Source: Chthoniobacterales bacterium
GTDB lineage: Bacteria; Verrucomicrobiota; Verrucomicrobiia; Chthoniobacterales; JACTMZ01
Assembly: GCA_017853515.1 (NCBI GenBank)
Contig: JAFMJK010000029.1
Coordinates: 1-14,526, forward strand
Reading direction: 5' to 3'
Length of the DNA stretch: 14,526 nt
A model generated the notes under the pieces. The model had not been told where the DNA came from. It saw only the letters and a program-made list of their open reading frames with translations, and ran no database searches. Both the position numbers and the translations under genes were made by a program. This document shows, piece after piece, positions 7,098 through 14,176 of this stretch (positions are counted from its first letter, which is position 1; every line of letters begins with the position of its first letter).

Positions 7098-7964
7098 ATG
7101 AAGATCACTTCCCGCGCTCTGCTTGCGGGCCTGCTTGTTTGCGCGGCGCTCGGTCCGTGCCGCACACTCGCTGCCGTCCGTGTCGTCACATCTTTCTACC
7201 CGGTCTATGTCGCCGCCCTCAACGTGATCGAAGGTGTGGAGGGCGCCGAGGCCCACAACTTGGCCAGCCCGCACATCGGCTGTCTGCACGACTACCAACT
7301 GACGGCCGGCGATGCGCGCAAGCTCTCCGATGCCGACCTGCTCATCGTCAACGGCGCCGGAATGGAGTCCTACGTGGGAAAAATCCGCGCGCAGTATCCG
7401 GGCCTGAAAATCGTCGAGGCCTGCCAAGGTATTCCGCTCCTCGGCGGCAACCCGCACGTGTGGGTCAGCCCGGCCGGCGCGCGCGCGCAGGTCGACAACA
7501 TCGCGCGCGCCCTCTCGGACGCCGACCCGACGAACGCCGCGCGCTACGCCGCCAACGCGGCGGCCTACAACGGTCGGCTCGCGGCACTGGAAACACGCAT
7601 GAAGTCGGAACTCGCCCCGCTCGCCGGGACGCCCGTGGTCGCGCAGCACGATTCTTTTCCTTACCTGGCGCGAGACTTGGGCTTGGAGGTGGTCGGCGTG
7701 ATCGAGGAGGGGCACGGCCACGAGCCCGATGCCGCCGAGTTCGCGCGCACCATAGACCTCGTCCGCGACAAAAAAGTGAAGGTCATCTTCTCCGAGCCGC
7801 AATATTCCGACCGTCTCGCGCAAACCTTGGCCCGCGAGAGCGGCGCCACCGTCCTTCAACTCGACCCGGTCGCGCAGGGGCCGTCCGAACCCGTCCGCGC
7901 GCGCGGCGCATGGCTCGAGGCCATGGAGAAGAATCTTTCCGTGTTGCGCGGCGTCTTGCGCTGA
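7098..7964 (+). CDS. znuA: Zinc (or manganese) ABC transporter substrate-binding protein, ZnuA/TroA type
   Basis: This 288-residue exported protein captures metal outside the cytoplasmic membrane and delivers it to the ZnuB/ZnuC importer. Residues 1-26 form a signal peptide with a likely signal peptidase I site after TLAA; Cys21 is preceded by Pro and does not make a good lipobox. Metal-ligand positions of the family are visible: H64 in LHDYQLT, H120 in NPHVWVSP, H184 in AQHDSFPYLARDLGL, and E233/D256 in FSEPQYSD and LQLDP. SPHIGCLHDYQLT is the variant seen in some ZnuA relatives, with Cys62 close to the first His. The His-rich loop of many ZnuA proteins is absent; only EEGHGHEP (203-210) is similar. 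It starts the znuACB run and is divergent from the Fur-family gene. Confidence 0.9.
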   Translation: MKITSRALLAGLLVCAALGPCRTLAAVRVVTSFYPVYVAALNVIEGVEGAEAHNLASPHIGCLHDYQLTAGDARKLSDADLLIVNGAGMESYVGKIRAQYPGLKIVEACQGIPLLGGNPHVWVSPAGARAQVDNIARALSDADPTNAARYAANAAAYNGRLAALETRMKSELAPLAGTPVVAQHDSFPYLARDLGLEVVGVIEEGHGHEPDAAEFARTIDLVRDKKVKVIFSEPQYSDRLAQTLARESGATVLQLDPVAQGPSEPVRARGAWLEAMEKNLSVLRGVLR

Positions 7965-7976
7965 TAGTTTCGCGCC

Positions 7977-8753
7977 GTGCAACTCCCGCCCGACAATGCA
8001 CCGGCCCATCACGGCGTGGCCCCGCACCGTTGCGGGGAGTGTTGCACCACGCTGAAAGGCATCGGCGTCCGCCACAATGGCAAGGCCGTGCTCGAGGACA
8101 TCGACCTGCATCTGCACTGCGGCGAACTGACCGCCGTGGTCGGCGAAAACGGCGCGGGCAAAACCACGCTGATCAAGTGCCTGCTCGGGGAAATCCCGCA
8201 CAGCGGCGAAGTGCACTTTCTCGACGCGGCGCACCGGCGGCCGGACAGTCCGGTCATCGGCTACGTCCCGCAGCACAGCAGCTTCGACAAAGACGCGCCG
8301 GTCAGCGTGCTCGATCTTTTCGCCGCATCGCTCGCCGAGCGTCCCGCCTGCCTCGGTGTGTCGCGTGCGGTGCGCGACGCGGCGCTTGAAGGACTGCGCC
8401 GGACCGGCGCGGAAGATTTGATCGACCGCCGGGTCGGCACGCTCTCCGGCGGGGAATTGCAGCGCGTGCTCCTCGGGCTCGCCCTCACGCCCGTGCCGAA
8501 CATTCTCGTGCTCGACGAACCGATGTCGGGCGTGGACCACAGCGGACGCGAACAATTCTACGAACTGCTATCGCACCTGCGCCGCGAATACGACTTTGCC
8601 GTGCTGCTCGTGTCGCACGACCTTGCCGCGCTGGCGCGTTTCGCCGACCGCATGGTTTTTCTCGACCGCCGCATCGTTTGCGAGGGTCCGCCGGCCGAAG
8701 TGCTGCGCGATCCGCGCGTGCGCGAGGCTTTCAGTCTTCATTCCGTCGCATGA
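7977..8753 (+). CDS. znuC: Zinc/manganese ABC transporter ATPase, ZnuC type, with Cys/His-rich N-terminal extension
   Basis: This 258-residue ATP-binding subunit powers the metal importer on the cytoplasmic face. All ABC motifs are present: Walker A GENGAGKT (56-63), Q-loop Gln99, signature LSGGE (156-160), Walker B ILVLDEP (176-182) and H-loop His214. The first 25 residues are unusual: HHGVAPHRCGECC (11-23) offers three His and three Cys before the normal ABC start at about residue 26, and could bind zinc. The GTG at 7977 is 12 bases after the znuA stop; an in-frame GTG at 8016 would keep the CGECC but drop the two upstream His. Neither has a good ribosome site. The stop overlaps the znuB start as ATGA. 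Confidence 0.92.
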   Translation: MQLPPDNAPAHHGVAPHRCGECCTTLKGIGVRHNGKAVLEDIDLHLHCGELTAVVGENGAGKTTLIKCLLGEIPHSGEVHFLDAAHRRPDSPVIGYVPQHSSFDKDAPVSVLDLFAASLAERPACLGVSRAVRDAALEGLRRTGAEDLIDRRVGTLSGGELQRVLLGLALTPVPNILVLDEPMSGVDHSGREQFYELLSHLRREYDFAVLLVSHDLAALARFADRMVFLDRRIVCEGPPAEVLRDPRVREAFSLHSVA

Positions 8754-9598
8754 TCGAGTCCGTCTTTGCTCCCTGGCACGCCGCCGTCTCGGCCCTTCCT
8801 TTCGAATGGGCGCGCTACGGCTTCATGCGCCTCGCCCTGCTCGCCGTGCTGCTCGTGTCACCCCTTCTCGGCGCGCTCGGCACCGTGGTGGTGGCCAACC
8901 GCATGGCCTTTTTCTCCGAGGCCATCGGGCATGCCGCCTTCACGGGCATCGCTTTGGGCGTGTTGCTCGGGTTGACCGATCCGCTTTGGTCCATGATCGG
9001 CTTCGCGCTGCTCCTCACCCTGGCGGTGACGTGGTTCCGTCGCCGCGGCGGATTGTCGTCGGATACCGCCATCGGACTGGTCATGGCCTTCACGGTCTCG
9101 CTCGGCATCGTCATTCTTTCGCGGGGAGGGGACTTTGCCCGCTACACCAATTTTCTCATCGGCGACATGCTCGCCATCACCGGCCGCGATGTCGCCGTCC
9201 TCGCCGTGCTCGGGCTCGTTGTCTTCGCCTTGTTTTTCTTTTTCTTCAACCGCCTGCTGCTGGCCACGCTGAGTCCGGCCATTGCGCGCAGCCGCGCGAA
9301 ACGCGCCGGCGCGGCGGAACTCGCTTTCGCCTGCCTGCTCGCCGTGGTCGTGACCTGCGCTTTGCCGTGGATCGGCATCCTCGTCATCAATGCGCTGCTG
9401 ATCCTCCCCGCCGCCGCAGCCAGAAACCTCGCGCGCAACACCGCGCAGTTTTTCGCCTGGACGGTTGCCGTTTCCGTTCTCGCGGGCATCGCCGGGCTCA
9501 TCGTCTCGTTCTACGCTTCGACCGCGACCGGGGCGACCATCGTGCTTATCGCCATGGGATTCTATCTGCTCACCCTCGTGCGGCGCGCCGCGTCGTGA
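8750..9598 (+). CDS. znuB: Zinc/manganese ABC transporter permease, ZnuB type
   Basis: This 282-residue polytopic membrane protein has about eight hydrophobic helices and forms the import channel for the metal. The family motif RMAFFSEAIGHAAFTGIALG is at 51-70, and the C-terminal conserved region LLILPAAAARNLARN at 216-230 with GATIVL at 261-266. The ATG at 8750 is chosen because it overlaps the ATPase stop by 4 bases and matches the family N-terminus; the reading frame stays open upstream to 8678, but that lies inside znuC. The stop overlaps the next gene as GTGA. Confidence 0.92.
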   Translation: MIESVFAPWHAAVSALPFEWARYGFMRLALLAVLLVSPLLGALGTVVVANRMAFFSEAIGHAAFTGIALGVLLGLTDPLWSMIGFALLLTLAVTWFRRRGGLSSDTAIGLVMAFTVSLGIVILSRGGDFARYTNFLIGDMLAITGRDVAVLAVLGLVVFALFFFFFNRLLLATLSPAIARSRAKRAGAAELAFACLLAVVVTCALPWIGILVINALLILPAAAARNLARNTAQFFAWTVAVSVLAGIAGLIVSFYASTATGATIVLIAMGFYLLTLVRRAAS

Positions 9599-10263
9599 AA
9601 AACAAGATCATCGCCCTCCACGGATTCCTCGGCCGCGGCAGCGATTGGGACGCGGTGAGGGCCGCGTCGAAGTCTGCCTTGGATTGGCAATGTCCGGATC
9701 TTTTTGCCCCGGGTGCGCCGCGCTTCACTGCGCCGGAGTTCGATCGTCCTTGCTGGCTGGCCGGCTATTCCTTCGGCGCGCGGCTCGCGCTGCGTTGGAT
9801 GCAGGAGGCGCCGGACCGCTATCTCGGCGCGTTGCTCGTCTCGGCCAATCCGGGAAATTTCCGGACCGACGAGGAGCGAATGTTCCGGCAGGCAGCCGAC
9901 AAAACTTGGGCCGAAAAGTTTCGCCGGCGGCCTTGGACCGGGGTGATCGGCGAGTGGAATGCGCAGCAGGTGTTCGAGGCGGATGCCGCGGTGACGCGCG
10001 ACGAGAACGATTTCGATCGCGAAAAACTTGCCGTAGCGCTCGAGGAGTTTTCCGTCGCCGCGCAATTCACCGATCCGCTGCGGTTGCCATCGCGCTTGAT
10101 CTGGCTGGCCGGGGCGCGGGACGAGAAGTTCTGCGGGTTGCTCGACGATATGCGCCACGCGGGCTTTCCCGGCACCTTTCTGCGCGTGGACGATGCGGGG
10201 CACAGGTTGCTCCTCTCGGCGCCCGGGGCGGTGGCCACCGCTCTGGATGATCTGGTTGCTTGA
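9595..10263 (+). CDS. menH: MenH-like alpha/beta hydrolase (2-succinyl-6-hydroxy-2,4-cyclohexadiene-1-carboxylate synthase)
   Basis: This 222-residue cytoplasmic protein fits MenH of menaquinone biosynthesis, which removes pyruvate from the SEPHCHC intermediate. The oxyanion region ALHGFLGRGSDW is at 7-18, the nucleophile elbow GYSFG at 57-61 (Ser59), and the rest of the triad is Asp176 in GARDEKF and His203 in AGH. What separates it from generic hydrolases is the block SANPGNFRTDEERMFRQAAD (83-102) followed by WAEKF and IGEWNAQQVF, which matches the MenH pattern NPG..T.EER......D..WA..F and W..Q.VF. The GTG start overlaps the znuB stop as GTGA. No other men genes are nearby, so a different small-ester hydrolase role remains possible. 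Confidence 0.78.
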   Translation: MKNKIIALHGFLGRGSDWDAVRAASKSALDWQCPDLFAPGAPRFTAPEFDRPCWLAGYSFGARLALRWMQEAPDRYLGALLVSANPGNFRTDEERMFRQAADKTWAEKFRRRPWTGVIGEWNAQQVFEADAAVTRDENDFDREKLAVALEEFSVAAQFTDPLRLPSRLIWLAGARDEKFCGLLDDMRHAGFPGTFLRVDDAGHRLLLSAPGAVATALDDLVA

Positions 10264-10296
10264 TTCCGGGGCGCCGGAAAGCGGACGCTCTCGGCG

Positions 10297-11394
10297 ATGA
10301 CCAAGCTGATCTACGCAGCCAGCCCGGACTCGGCGGACATGCTTTACGCCACGGGGTTTGCCGCGCCGGATCCGTTCGTCTTTCTGCAGCACCGGGGAAA
10401 AACCACCGTCGTCCTCAACGATCTCGAAATCGACCGCGGTCGTCGCGAGGCGGAAGCCGATGAGATTTTGTCCGCATCGGATCTCGGTCGCGACTTCGGC
10501 AGCACATCGCCCGCCATCATTGCCGCAGGCCTCCTCCTCCGGCGGAAAATCCGCCGCGTCGAAGTGCCGTCCGACTTTCCGCTCGGCATGGCCCGCACGC
10601 TGGAGAAAGCGGGCATCAAAGTTTTGCCGGTCGACGGACATTTCTGGCCGGAGCGCGAGACCAAGTCCGAGCGCGAATTGCGGGATATCGGCAAAGCCCT
10701 GCGCATCACCGCGGCCGGTTTGCTCCGCGCGGTCGAGGTCTTGCGCGCCGCCAAGATCGGGCGCGGGTCCTTGCTCAAATGGGGCGGTAAAACTTTGACC
10801 AGCGAAGTCGTCCGCGCCGAATGCGACTCCGCGGTGCTGCATGCCGGCGGCGTGCCCGGCGGAACGATCGTGGCCGGCGGAGCACAGGCCTGCGATCCGC
10901 ACGAACGCGGACACGGTCCGCTCCGCGCGCATGAACTGATCATTCTCGATGTCTTTCCGCGCGATGCTCGCACCGGATTTTTCGGCGACTTGACGCGCAC
11001 GGTGGTGAGGGGACGGGCAAACGAAGCGCAGAAGAGGCTCTGGCAAACGGTCTGCGCAGCGCAAAAGATGGCCATCCGCGCGATCAAGCCCCGCGTCAAA
11101 GGCGCGGCCGTGCACAAGGCGGTGCAAAATTTTTTCGCCGCGCACGGATACCCCACGGAAAAAAAGCGCGGACGCTGGATCGGATTTTTCCACGGCACAG
11201 GCCACGGGCTCGGACTCGATCTGCACGAGGAACCGCGCATCGCCGCGACCGTTTTCCGACCGGGGCAGGTCTTTACCGTCGAGCCCGGACTCTACTATCC
11301 GGGCATCGGAGGGGCGCGGCACGAAGATGTCGTCGCGGTGACCCGGTCGGGATGCCGCCTTCTTTCCAAGCTGGCTGTGCCGCTGGAGTTGTGA
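10297..11394 (+). CDS. M24-family metallopeptidase (Xaa-Pro aminopeptidase/dipeptidase type)
   Basis: This 365-residue cytoplasmic protein has the two-domain build of prolidase/aminopeptidase P: a creatinase-like N-terminal domain (about 1-120) and a pita-bread catalytic domain (about 125-365). The five metal ligands can be placed: D218 in ILDVF, D231 in FGDLTRT, H303 in HGTGHGLGLDLHE, E329 in TVEPGLYY and E343 in ARHEDVV. The two Asp are 13 residues apart because of a small insertion (PRDARTGF); 11 is more usual. It should cleave N-terminal residues next to proline using two metal ions. It starts 33 bases after menH. A T7 run follows the stop, but there is no good hairpin before it. Confidence 0.88.
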   Translation: MTKLIYAASPDSADMLYATGFAAPDPFVFLQHRGKTTVVLNDLEIDRGRREAEADEILSASDLGRDFGSTSPAIIAAGLLLRRKIRRVEVPSDFPLGMARTLEKAGIKVLPVDGHFWPERETKSERELRDIGKALRITAAGLLRAVEVLRAAKIGRGSLLKWGGKTLTSEVVRAECDSAVLHAGGVPGGTIVAGGAQACDPHERGHGPLRAHELIILDVFPRDARTGFFGDLTRTVVRGRANEAQKRLWQTVCAAQKMAIRAIKPRVKGAAVHKAVQNFFAAHGYPTEKKRGRWIGFFHGTGHGLGLDLHEEPRIAATVFRPGQVFTVEPGLYYPGIGGARHEDVVAVTRSGCRLLSKLAVPLEL

Positions 11395-11443
11395 TTTTTT
11401 TGAACGTGAGAGTCCGATATTTGTCTCAAGCCACACCTGAACC

Positions 11444-12121
11444 ATGAGCCCTTCCACCTACCTCGTCCTTATCGGCGTCCCGCTCGTCTTGGGTCTCTAT
11501 GCCCAGATGCGTGTTTCCGGCGCTTTCGGAAAATACAAAAAGGTCGCCGCGACTTCCGGTGTCACCGGAGCGCAGGCCGCGCGCGAGATCCTCAATGCCG
11601 CGCAGATCCACGATGTCGAAGTCCGCGAAATCAACGACATGCTCGGTGACCATTACGATCCGTCGAAGAAACGGCTGTGCCTGTCCTCCGACGTCTATCA
11701 CACACCCAGCGTCGCCGCGCTCGGCATCGCCGCGCATGAAGCGGGCCACGCCATCCAGCACGCCCGCGCTTACGCCCCGCTCAAATGGCGCATGGCCATC
11801 GTGCCGGCCACGCAGTTCGCCTCGCAGATTCTCCCGCTGGTCATCATCGGCGGCTTCATGTTCCACATCACCGGTCTGATCACGCTCGGCATCCTTTGCT
11901 ACGCCGTGCTCGCCGTGTTCCAATTGATCACGCTGCCCGTCGAATTCGACGCCTCCAAACGCGCCAAGGTCATCCTGCAACAAATGGGCATGATCCAACC
12001 GGGGGGCGAGGCGGCCGGCGTGAACAAAGTCCTCGATGCCGCCGCCCTGACTTACGTTGCCGCCTTCGTCGCCGCGCTGGGGAACTTGGCCTATCTCCTG
12101 ATGGCGCGGCGGCATGAGTAA
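11444..12121 (+). CDS. yugP: Membrane zinc metallopeptidase, YugP family
   Basis: This 225-residue membrane protein begins with a transmembrane helix (about 4-21), then a soluble segment, the zinc-protease motif HEAGH (98-102), two to three helices in the region 118-165, and VEFDAS (166-171) with Glu167 as the probable third zinc ligand; a last helix lies near 203-220. This order matches the YugP family, integral membrane zinc proteases whose substrates are poorly known. The 49-base spacer upstream is the widest within the plus-strand cluster and contains TTGAAC (11400-11405), but no convincing -10 at the right distance. Its last 8 bases overlap the thiD start. Confidence 0.88.
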   Translation: MSPSTYLVLIGVPLVLGLYAQMRVSGAFGKYKKVAATSGVTGAQAAREILNAAQIHDVEVREINDMLGDHYDPSKKRLCLSSDVYHTPSVAALGIAAHEAGHAIQHARAYAPLKWRMAIVPATQFASQILPLVIIGGFMFHITGLITLGILCYAVLAVFQLITLPVEFDASKRAKVILQQMGMIQPGGEAAGVNKVLDAAALTYVAAFVAALGNLAYLLMARRHE

Positions 12122-12923
12122 TCGCGGTTCTGCCTCTCCTGCGGTCGCCCTGACCATCGCCGGCTCCGATTGTTCCTGCGGCGCCGGCGCGCAGGCAGAC
12201 CTGAAAACTTTCGGCGCCTTCGGTGTCTACGGACTCTCTGCCATCACCTGCGTGGTGTCGGAAGTGCCGAACTGCGTCGAGCACGTGCAGGCCGTGAAGC
12301 CCGAGGTGCTTCGTTCGCAAATCCGGATCCTTTTCGAAAATTATCCGATCGCAGCGGTGAAAACCGGGATGCTTTACTCGCGTCCTCTTCTTCGCGTTGT
12401 CGCGGAAGAACTGGCCGACCGACTCGGCATGTTCCACCTCGTGGTCGATCCGGTCATGGTGGCGAGCAGCGGCGATCCGCTGCTCAAGAAAGACGCGGTC
12501 CGCGCCTACCAAGAGGAACTGCTCCCCCTGTCCGACGTGATCACGCCGAATCTCGACGAGGCGGCCGTCTTGCTCGGCCGGCGCATCGCCAGTCGCCGGG
12601 CCATGGATGCGGCCGCACGCGAGCTGCACGCGCGATACGGCGCCGCGGTCGTGCTCAAAGGCGGACACCTCCGCGGGAGCAAAGCGGTCGATATTCTCTG
12701 CGACCGGCATGGCGTGCGCGAATTCGTGCTGCCTTATCTGCGCGGACGCGAGACGCACGGAAGCGGGTGCACCCTCTCCGCAGCCATCGCCGCAGGGCTC
12801 GCGCGCGGCCGGTCCTTGTCCGCTTCGGTCGAGGCCGCCAAAAAATTTCTTCATCGCGGCATCGCGCGTCAGCTCGTTTGGCGCCGCGGCAAAAAGCGGA
12901 CCGGAGCCGTCCGACATTCATGA
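12114..12923 (+). CDS. thiD: Hydroxymethylpyrimidine/phosphomethylpyrimidine kinase (ThiD)
   Basis: This 269-residue cytoplasmic kinase of the ribokinase fold phosphorylates HMP and HMP-P on the way to thiamine pyrophosphate. The family blocks are visible: TIAGSDCSCGAGAQADLKTF (14-33), VDPVMVASSG (111-120), ITPNLDEAAVLLG (143-155), VLKGGH (180-185) and ETHGSGCTLSAAIAAGLA (213-230) with the catalytic-site Cys219. The first block reads CSCGAG where SGGGAG is common, which adds two Cys near the substrate pocket. The ATG at 12114 overlaps the end of the metallopeptidase gene by 8 bases; its stop overlaps purD as ATGA. A pyridoxal kinase side activity is known in some relatives. Confidence 0.93.
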   Translation: MSNRGSASPAVALTIAGSDCSCGAGAQADLKTFGAFGVYGLSAITCVVSEVPNCVEHVQAVKPEVLRSQIRILFENYPIAAVKTGMLYSRPLLRVVAEELADRLGMFHLVVDPVMVASSGDPLLKKDAVRAYQEELLPLSDVITPNLDEAAVLLGRRIASRRAMDAAARELHARYGAAVVLKGGHLRGSKAVDILCDRHGVREFVLPYLRGRETHGSGCTLSAAIAAGLARGRSLSASVEAAKKFLHRGIARQLVWRRGKKRTGAVRHS

Positions 12924-14176
12924 CCGCTCTCGTCGTCGGCGGGGGAGGTCGCGAGCACGCGCTCGTTTGGAAGCTGGCCCAAAGTCCGCGCGTCGATCGC
13001 ATTCTCTGCGCGCCCGGCAATGCCGGCACGGCGGCACTGGCGGAAAATGTCCCGGTCAAAACGACCGATCTCGATGGCATCGTAGACTTGGCCCGGCGGG
13101 AAAAAGTCGGTCTCGTCGTCGTCGGCCCGGACGATCCGCTGGCCGCCGGATTGGTCGACCGTTTGCAGGCCGCGGGCATCCGCGCCTTCGGTCCAAGCGC
13201 TTCGGCCGCGCGCTTCGAGGCCTCGAAAAGTTTCGCCAAAGATTTCATGCGACGGCACGGCATCCCGACGGCCGCTGCGGAGAAATTCACCGATTTCGAA
13301 TCCGCGCGCGCCTATGCACGCGGACAAAACTATCCGCTCGTCATCAAGGCCGACGGCCTCGCTTTGGGCAAGGGCGTGACCATCGCGGAGGATTTTCCCG
13401 CGGCCGAGCGCGCCTTAAGCGAGGCTCTCGTGGAGAAAATTTTCGGCGACGCGGGGAACACGGTCGTCATCGAGGAATTTCTTTCCGGACGCGAGTGTTC
13501 CGTGCATGCGCTCGTCGACGGTCACTCGTGGCTGATGTTTCCCGACGCGCGCGATCACAAGCGGGCGCTCGACGGCGACCGCGGACCGAACACCGGCGGC
13601 ATGGGAACACTGAGCCCTTCCGGCCGCGTGGACGATGCGCTGCGCGCGCGGATCGAAAAAGAAATCCTCGCGCCTTTTGTCCGCGGGTTGAAGGAGGACG
13701 GCATCGATTTCCGCGGCATGCTTTTCCCCGGGCTGATGCTCACGGCCGATGGACCCAAAGTGCTCGAGTTCAACGCGCGCTTCGGTGATCCGGAAACGCA
13801 GGTCCTCTTGCCGCGCTTGAAAAGCGACCTCGTCGACTTGCTCGAAGCAACGATCGACGCCCGTCTCGATTCGGTGCGCGCCGAGTGGGATCCGCGCGCG
13901 GCCTGTTGCGTGGTCATGGCCTCGGGCGGATACCCGGGCGGATACAAAACCGGAGTTTCCGTCGACGGCCTCGACAGCTGCGGGGCGCTCGTTTTCCACG
14001 CGGGCACCAGACGGGAAGGGGATCGTGTCGTCACTTCCGGCGGCCGGGTTCTCGGGGTCGCGGCTTTGGGCCATACTGCGGCCGATGCCATCCAGTCGGC
14101 TTACGGCGCGGTGCGGCGGATTCGTTTTGATAATGCCGCGTGGAGAACCGACATTGGTTCACCCGACCCGGCATGA
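12920..14176 (+). CDS. purD: Phosphoribosylamine-glycine ligase (PurD, GAR synthetase)
   Basis: This 418-residue cytoplasmic ATP-grasp enzyme performs the second step of de novo purine synthesis, joining glycine to 5-phosphoribosylamine. The length is normal. Conserved blocks: VVGGGGREHALVWKLAQS (5-22), LCAPGNAGTA (29-38), KSFAKDFMRRHGIPTA (103-118), VIKADGLALGKGV (141-153), DHKRALDGDRGPNTGGMGT (212-230), and in the C-terminal half FNARFGDPETQVLLPRL and MASGGYPGGY. The ATG at 12920 gives the standard MTALVVGGGGREHA start and overlaps thiD by 4 bases. The frame is open further upstream, but only inside thiD. The stop overlaps the next gene as ATGA. Confidence 0.96.
   Translation: MTALVVGGGGREHALVWKLAQSPRVDRILCAPGNAGTAALAENVPVKTTDLDGIVDLARREKVGLVVVGPDDPLAAGLVDRLQAAGIRAFGPSASAARFEASKSFAKDFMRRHGIPTAAAEKFTDFESARAYARGQNYPLVIKADGLALGKGVTIAEDFPAAERALSEALVEKIFGDAGNTVVIEEFLSGRECSVHALVDGHSWLMFPDARDHKRALDGDRGPNTGGMGTLSPSGRVDDALRARIEKEILAPFVRGLKEDGIDFRGMLFPGLMLTADGPKVLEFNARFGDPETQVLLPRLKSDLVDLLEATIDARLDSVRAEWDPRAACCVVMASGGYPGGYKTGVSVDGLDSCGALVFHAGTRREGDRVVTSGGRVLGVAALGHTAADAIQSAYGAVRRIRFDNAAWRTDIGSPDPA

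Noticed and set aside
7158..7161. ZnuA as a lipoprotein with Cys21
   Set aside because: Cys21 is preceded by Pro (LGPC), which does not fit a lipobox; a signal peptidase I site after TLAA fits better.
6399..8555. Very long minus-strand open frame of 718 codons
   Set aside because: It runs opposite znuA and znuC and through the regulator gene, has no recognisable domain, and its composition (Arg, Gly, Ala, Asp-rich) is typical of a GC-rich antisense shadow.
11392..11443. Intrinsic terminator at the T7 run after the M24 peptidase gene
   Set aside because: No stable GC-rich hairpin precedes the run; only a 3-bp stem can be drawn, so it is not listed as a terminator.
9562..11457. Long minus-strand open frame of 631 codons
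   Set aside because: It is antisense to menH and the M24 peptidase, both well supported by motifs; no domain is visible in it.
12170..12919. Possible 250-residue N-terminal extension of PurD
   Set aside because: The frame is open upstream, but that stretch is thiD in another frame, and the standard PurD N-terminus starts at 12920.
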